Assembly (NCBI GenBank): GCA_011524475.1
Contig: WTKG01000143.1
Span: 1 to 6,284 of the forward strand
Direction: 5' to 3'
Source of the DNA: Demequinaceae bacterium
GTDB taxonomy: Bacteria; Actinomycetota; Actinomycetes; Actinomycetales; Demequinaceae
Length of the DNA: 6,284 nucleotides
Position 1 is the stretch's first letter; every line of letters starts with the position of its first letter. Both the position numbers and the translations under genes were made by a program. The notes below the pieces were generated by a model that worked only from the letters and a program-made list of their open reading frames with translations, was not told where the DNA came from and made no database searches. Below, piece after piece: positions 5,288 to 6,284 of the stretch.

Positions 5288-6208
5288 GTGAATACCAAGG
5301 CCATTATCGCGATCGTTGCAGTCGCTGCCATTGTGATTGGTGGTGGCGTTATTGGAGCGGTCACGCTCGGGGCAGCTGGCGGGAATGCTCTTAATTCAAT
5401 CGACTGGGAGACCGCGGATAACGGTCGTCCTACTTTGACCTTCGATGTTCCTTTCTCAGTAGAAGAAGAAGTAGTACGTGTGGTCTCACGCGGAGATGGA
5501 GACGATATCTCCCAAGGTGACTCACTTGTTCTTGACTACACCCTGGTGTCGGGTCAGGACGCTTCTGAACTTGGTTCGACCTATGACTTTGGCCAGGGCG
5601 AAATACTCGTAGTGGAGCCGGGAAACACGTGGGAAGTTCTCTATGACGCTCTTGTAGATTCACGTCAGGGAGCACAAATCCTTGTGGCGTATCCTGACCA
5701 GACTCAAGTACCAGTGGCTGGCGTGTACCCCAGCTTCGTTCTTGCCATTACGGTGACAGACATTCTTCCGGCTCCCTTGGACGGACCTAGCGGTACACCT
5801 GTGGAACCTGAAGCGGGCCTCCCCACTGTCACGGAAGGTGCGGACGGCGCTCCTTCCGTATCGTTCGAGAGTGCGGTGCTGCCAGATTCACTTGTTGTTC
5901 AGCCCCTTGTCGTTGGTGAAGGAGCAACAGTCGCAGAAGGCAACACTGTTGTGGTCAACTACGAAGGAGTTTTGTGGAATGGCGCGCGGTTTGATTCGTC
6001 TTTTGCGAACGGTCAACCAGCGACGTTCCAGCTCCTGCAAGGAGCTCTCATTGATGGATGGGTGCAGGGCCTCGCTGGCCAAACAGTCGGGAGTCGAGTG
6101 ATGCTCGTGATTCCACCAGAACTTGGCTACGGAGATTCTGGGGCAGGCGAATCGATTCCTCCTGGCGCCACGCTGGTCTTTGTGGTGGACATCCTCGCGG
6201 CGTACTAA
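5288..6208 (+). CDS. Membrane-anchored FKBP-type peptidyl-prolyl isomerase with a degenerate second domain
   Basis: A 306-residue protein that should catalyse cis-trans isomerisation of prolyl bonds outside the cytoplasm. Residues 5-28 are a hydrophobic signal or anchor segment after a single Lys; no lipobox Cys is present. The C-terminal domain (about 195-306) is a full FKBP fold. Residues equivalent to the FKBP12 pocket are visible: Y225, F235, D236, F247, L254, I255, W258, Y281 in PPELGYG and F298. The region 45-160 looks like an older FKBP copy: VLDYTLVSG matches the start of the fold and YPSFVLAITVTDIL the final strand, but the FD pair and the Trp are missing, so it is probably inactive. 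A Pro/Gly/Glu-rich linker (161-190) joins them. The start is GTG 5288: an in-frame TGA at 5282 excludes anything earlier, and ATG 5286 is followed at once by TGA. The Shine-Dalgarno is weak (GGGTGA). It may be cotranscribed with the DivIVA-repeat gene upstream. Confidence 0.93.
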   Translation: MNTKAIIAIVAVAAIVIGGGVIGAVTLGAAGGNALNSIDWETADNGRPTLTFDVPFSVEEEVVRVVSRGDGDDISQGDSLVLDYTLVSGQDASELGSTYDFGQGEILVVEPGNTWEVLYDALVDSRQGAQILVAYPDQTQVPVAGVYPSFVLAITVTDILPAPLDGPSGTPVEPEAGLPTVTEGADGAPSVSFESAVLPDSLVVQPLVVGEGATVAEGNTVVVNYEGVLWNGARFDSSFANGQPATFQLLQGALIDGWVQGLAGQTVGSRVMLVIPPELGYGDSGAGESIPPGATLVFVVDILAAY

Positions 6209-6284
6209 GTCAGGGGTTGTGCGAGGTTATTTCCTCAGCCAGAGACCGGGAACGTTGCACAGCCGCACGCGCGCCAGCAGACAC
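6209..6284. other. 3' flank with an imperfect long stem-loop; no gene start seen
   Basis: GGTTGTGC (6215-6222) pairs with GCACAGCC (6257-6264) over 8 bp with one G-T pair, and inside it GAGG (6223-6226) pairs with CCTC (6233-6236). It begins seven bases after the FKBP stop, so it could be that gene's terminator, or part of the leader of a gene beyond the window. No T-run follows and no ORF with a Shine-Dalgarno begins here. Confidence 0.3.

Overview
The window looks like chromosomal DNA of an actinobacterium of moderate GC content. The evidence is the actinobacterial style of several genes: a branched-chain-type 2-oxo acid dehydrogenase E2 C-terminus, a CopD–CtaG fusion membrane protein, a small protein built from DivIVA-type repeats, and a DnaA-box-like site of the TTGTCCACA type known from Streptomyces and mycobacteria. 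I cannot fix the genus. There are no insertion sequences, phage genes or CRISPR repeats.

Layout. Positions 1-254 hold the 3' end of an E2 acyltransferase gene on the + strand. It converges on a 14-TM drug:H+ antiporter-type MFS exporter on the - strand (304-1980), with a short hairpin between the two stops. A 207-base divergent promoter region (1981-2187) separates the exporter from a 29-codon ORF with a very strong Shine-Dalgarno sequence (2188-2277). Five bases after that ORF comes a 612-residue CopD/CtaG fusion protein (2283-4121), probably for copper handling or cytochrome oxidase copper delivery.

Positions 4122-4752 (631 bases) carry no convincing protein gene but are not featureless. 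They hold a cluster of five DnaA-box-like 9-mers, three of them in an exact 12-bp tandem repeat (4135-4224), a very strong hairpin (4552-4593) and two abutting hairpins (4625-4676). Next comes a complete tRNA-Gly(CCC) with encoded CCA on the - strand (4753-4826). It is divergent from a 109-residue double-DivIVA-repeat protein (4893-5222), which is followed by a membrane-anchored protein with one intact and one degenerate FKBP domain (5288-6208). The last 76 bases contain an imperfect stem-loop and no recognisable gene.

The genes do not form one pathway. They are separate chromosomal functions: acyl-CoA formation from oxo acids, efflux, copper/oxidase assembly, translation, cell pole or septum, and extracytoplasmic folding. 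The two places most worth a second look are the DnaA-box-like cluster in the long gap and the short ORF or frameshift at the 5' end of the CopD–CtaG gene. I found no clear new multi-gene system.
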